From contig NZ_CP081000.1 of assembly GCF_019645875.1 (NCBI RefSeq), positions 2,356,001-2,420,000 on the forward strand: DNA of 64,000 nt, read 5' to 3'. Under the pieces are notes generated by a model. It searched no databases. It had not been told where the DNA came from and saw nothing but the letters and a program-made list of their open reading frames with translations. The DNA is from Mycolicibacterium senegalense. Lineage in GTDB: Bacteria; Actinomycetota; Actinomycetes; Mycobacteriales; Mycobacteriaceae. Each line of letters opens with the position of its first letter. Within the stretch, counting starts at the first letter, position 1. The position numbers and the translations under genes are program-made. Shown piece after piece: positions 63,164 to 64,000 of this stretch.

Positions 63164-63190
63164 TACCCAGGTATAGCACCTGGGTATAGT
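63164..63190. promoter_or_regulatory. HxlR operator and hxlR -10 element
   Basis: TACCCAGGT (63164-63172), 5-base spacer and ACCTGGGTA (63178-63186) form a perfect 9-5-9 inverted repeat. A TATAGT -10 (63185-63190) for the regulator overlaps its right end. GGTATAG also repeats directly at a 13-base distance. It lies between the divergent thiolase and HxlR genes. Confidence 0.8.
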
Positions 63191-63220
63191 AAGAACAACT
63201 CAGGGATGGGGTTTGATTCC

Positions 63221-63685
63221 GTGGGAATGCTGCAGGGCAAGCTCGCCGACCGGGACAGTTGGTCGGCGGTGGGGCGTTGCCCGATCGAGAGGACCATGGC
63301 GTTCGCGGGCACCAAGTCGGCGATGTTGATCATGCGTGAAGCCTTCTACGGCACCACGAGATTCGACGACTTCGCCCGCCGGGTCGGCATCACCAAGGCG
63401 GCGACTTCGGCACGGCTGTCCGACCTCGTGGCCGCGGGACTGCTGGCAAAGCGGCCGTATCGCGAGCCCGGTCAGCGGGAGCGTGACGAGTACGTACTCA
63501 CCGAATCGGGAACCGACTTCATGCCCGTGGTGTGGGCGATGTTCGAGTGGGGCCGCAAGCATCTCGGCGACACGGGTCTGCGGCTTGCCCATGACGGATG
63601 CGGAGCAGTGGCCGGAGTCGAAATCCGTTGTGAGGAAGGACACCAGGTGCCGCCGGAAGAGCTCGTCGTCCGCTACGAGCGTTGA
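63221..63685 (+). CDS. HxlR family winged-helix regulator
   Basis: 154 aa from the GTG at 63221; ATG at 63227 and ATG at 63206 are alternatives. The HxlR motifs are CPIERTMAFAGTKSAMLIMREAFYGTTRFDDF (about residues 22-53), followed by GITKAATSARLSDLVAAGLL and the wing KRPYREPGQRERDEYVLTESG. It is divergent from the thiolase and has a perfect inverted repeat between them. It probably represses the thiolase gene and itself. The N-terminal Cys in CPIE may serve a redox or ligand role, as in some HxlR proteins. Confidence 0.9.
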   Translation: MGMLQGKLADRDSWSAVGRCPIERTMAFAGTKSAMLIMREAFYGTTRFDDFARRVGITKAATSARLSDLVAAGLLAKRPYREPGQRERDEYVLTESGTDFMPVVWAMFEWGRKHLGDTGLRLAHDGCGAVAGVEIRCEEGHQVPPEELVVRYER

Positions 63686-63764
63686 CTTTGAATCCACGCA
63701 CATCGCTGCTCGCACAAATGCAGCGCCAGTTCTAAGTCAACGCCGGCCGGCCGGCAGGCAACGC

Positions 63765-63770
63765 TAGTCT
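63765..63770 (+). promoter_or_regulatory. -10 element of the DUF389 gene
   Basis: TAGTCT lies exactly 6 bases before the GTG start at 63777, as expected for a leaderless mRNA. Confidence 0.55.
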
Positions 63771-63776
63771 CGGCGA

Positions 63777-64000
63777 GTGCTGCACTTACGCGTCATAGCG
63801 CCGGCGGATCTGCGCGAGCCGATCCTCAACGTCCTGCACACCCAACCCGGTGTCGCCCACATCGTGTTGCTCGCCGGTGCCGCGGTCGAACCGGCCGGCG
63901 ACCAGATCACCGCCGACGTTGCCAGGGAGGCGGCCAACGACGTCGTCCAGCGGCTGAAATCCCTTGACGTGCATCACTTCGGCGCCATCACCCTGGAACC
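63777..64000 (+). CDS. DUF389 family membrane protein, N-terminal part (3' truncated)
   Basis: The frame is open to the window end, so only about 74 residues are seen. The start GTG at 63777 reads VLHLRVIAPADLREPILNVL, then GVAHIVLLAGAAVEPAGDQITADVAREAANDVVQRL and HHFGAITLEP, which match the N-terminal soluble domain of DUF389 proteins (TIGR00341). The membrane part would be outside the window. The function of the family is unknown. A minus-strand reading frame across the same bases is a shadow. Leaderless start inferred from the -10 element. Confidence 0.75.
   Translation, partial: MLHLRVIAPADLREPILNVLHTQPGVAHIVLLAGAAVEPAGDQITADVAREAANDVVQRLKSLDVHHFGAITLE

Noticed and set aside
63786..63977. 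Short minus-strand frame at the window end
   Set aside because: The + strand encodes a recognisable DUF389 N-terminus with a leaderless promoter, so the minus frame is a shadow.
1..64000. Search for tRNA, rRNA, transposase or phage genes
   Set aside because: No convincing tRNA cloverleaf, rRNA sequence, transposase DDE signature or integrase was seen on reading both strands; short tRNA-like hairpins were not accepted.

Overview
The window comes from a fast-growing mycobacterium of the Mycolicibacterium type. The DNA is GC-rich, many genes start with GTG, and there are many TetR regulators, FadE-type acyl-CoA dehydrogenases and F420- or mycofactocin-related enzymes. The gene order follows the M. 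tuberculosis block Rv2603c to about Rv2570c in reversed orientation: yebC, ruvCAB, CAR (fadD9), gabT, yajC-secD-secF, the Rv2585c-like lipoprotein, apt, relA, ppiB, the Rv2581c-like hydrolase, hisS, the Rv2578c-like radical SAM gene, the Rv2575 and Rv2574 orthologs, panE and aspS. No IS element, phage gene, CRISPR array, tRNA or rRNA gene was seen. Coding density is very high and no gene-free stretch exceeds 300 bases.

Layout. 1-2086: the end of a LuxE-like adenylating enzyme and a LuxC-type acyl-CoA reductase. 2115-6983: yebC, the ruvCAB resolvasome with an SOS-like box, and small membrane proteins. 7059-7838: a TipA-type MerR regulator with a textbook operator. 7937-15063: two tandem carboxylic acid reductases that share one upstream operator. 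15329-30233: housekeeping genes (gabT, Sec accessory proteins, peptide-binding lipoprotein, apt, relA, two cyclophilins, hisS) and two inverted 65-bp palindromic repeats. 30333-35131: the urtABCDE urea transporter. 35999-43020: a LacI-controlled operon of nitrilase-superfamily amidase, internally duplicated membrane protein, amidase, class I fumarase and alpha/beta hydrolase. 43078-44094: an SOS-box-controlled radical SAM gene. 44111-53407: lipid or isoprenoid-like catabolic genes under two TetR regulators. 53456-64000: peptidases, esterase, panE, aspS, a Ddn-like protein, a thiolase with its HxlR regulator, and the start of a DUF389 membrane protein.

How the genes work together. RuvABC resolves Holliday junctions, and both ruvC and the radical SAM gene carry LexA-type boxes, which ties them to the DNA-damage response. 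YajC-SecD-SecF, apt and relA run in one tight operon. The best candidate for an undescribed system is the nitrilase-amidase-fumarase operon with its tandem LacI palindromes. The best regulatory signals are the identical palindrome 59 bases upstream of both CAR start codons, a 12-bp repeat on each side of the TetR gene at 47914-48552, and perfect inverted repeats at the TetR (53407) and HxlR (63221) starts. Functions are assigned from recognisable motifs and family memory only; no database search was run.
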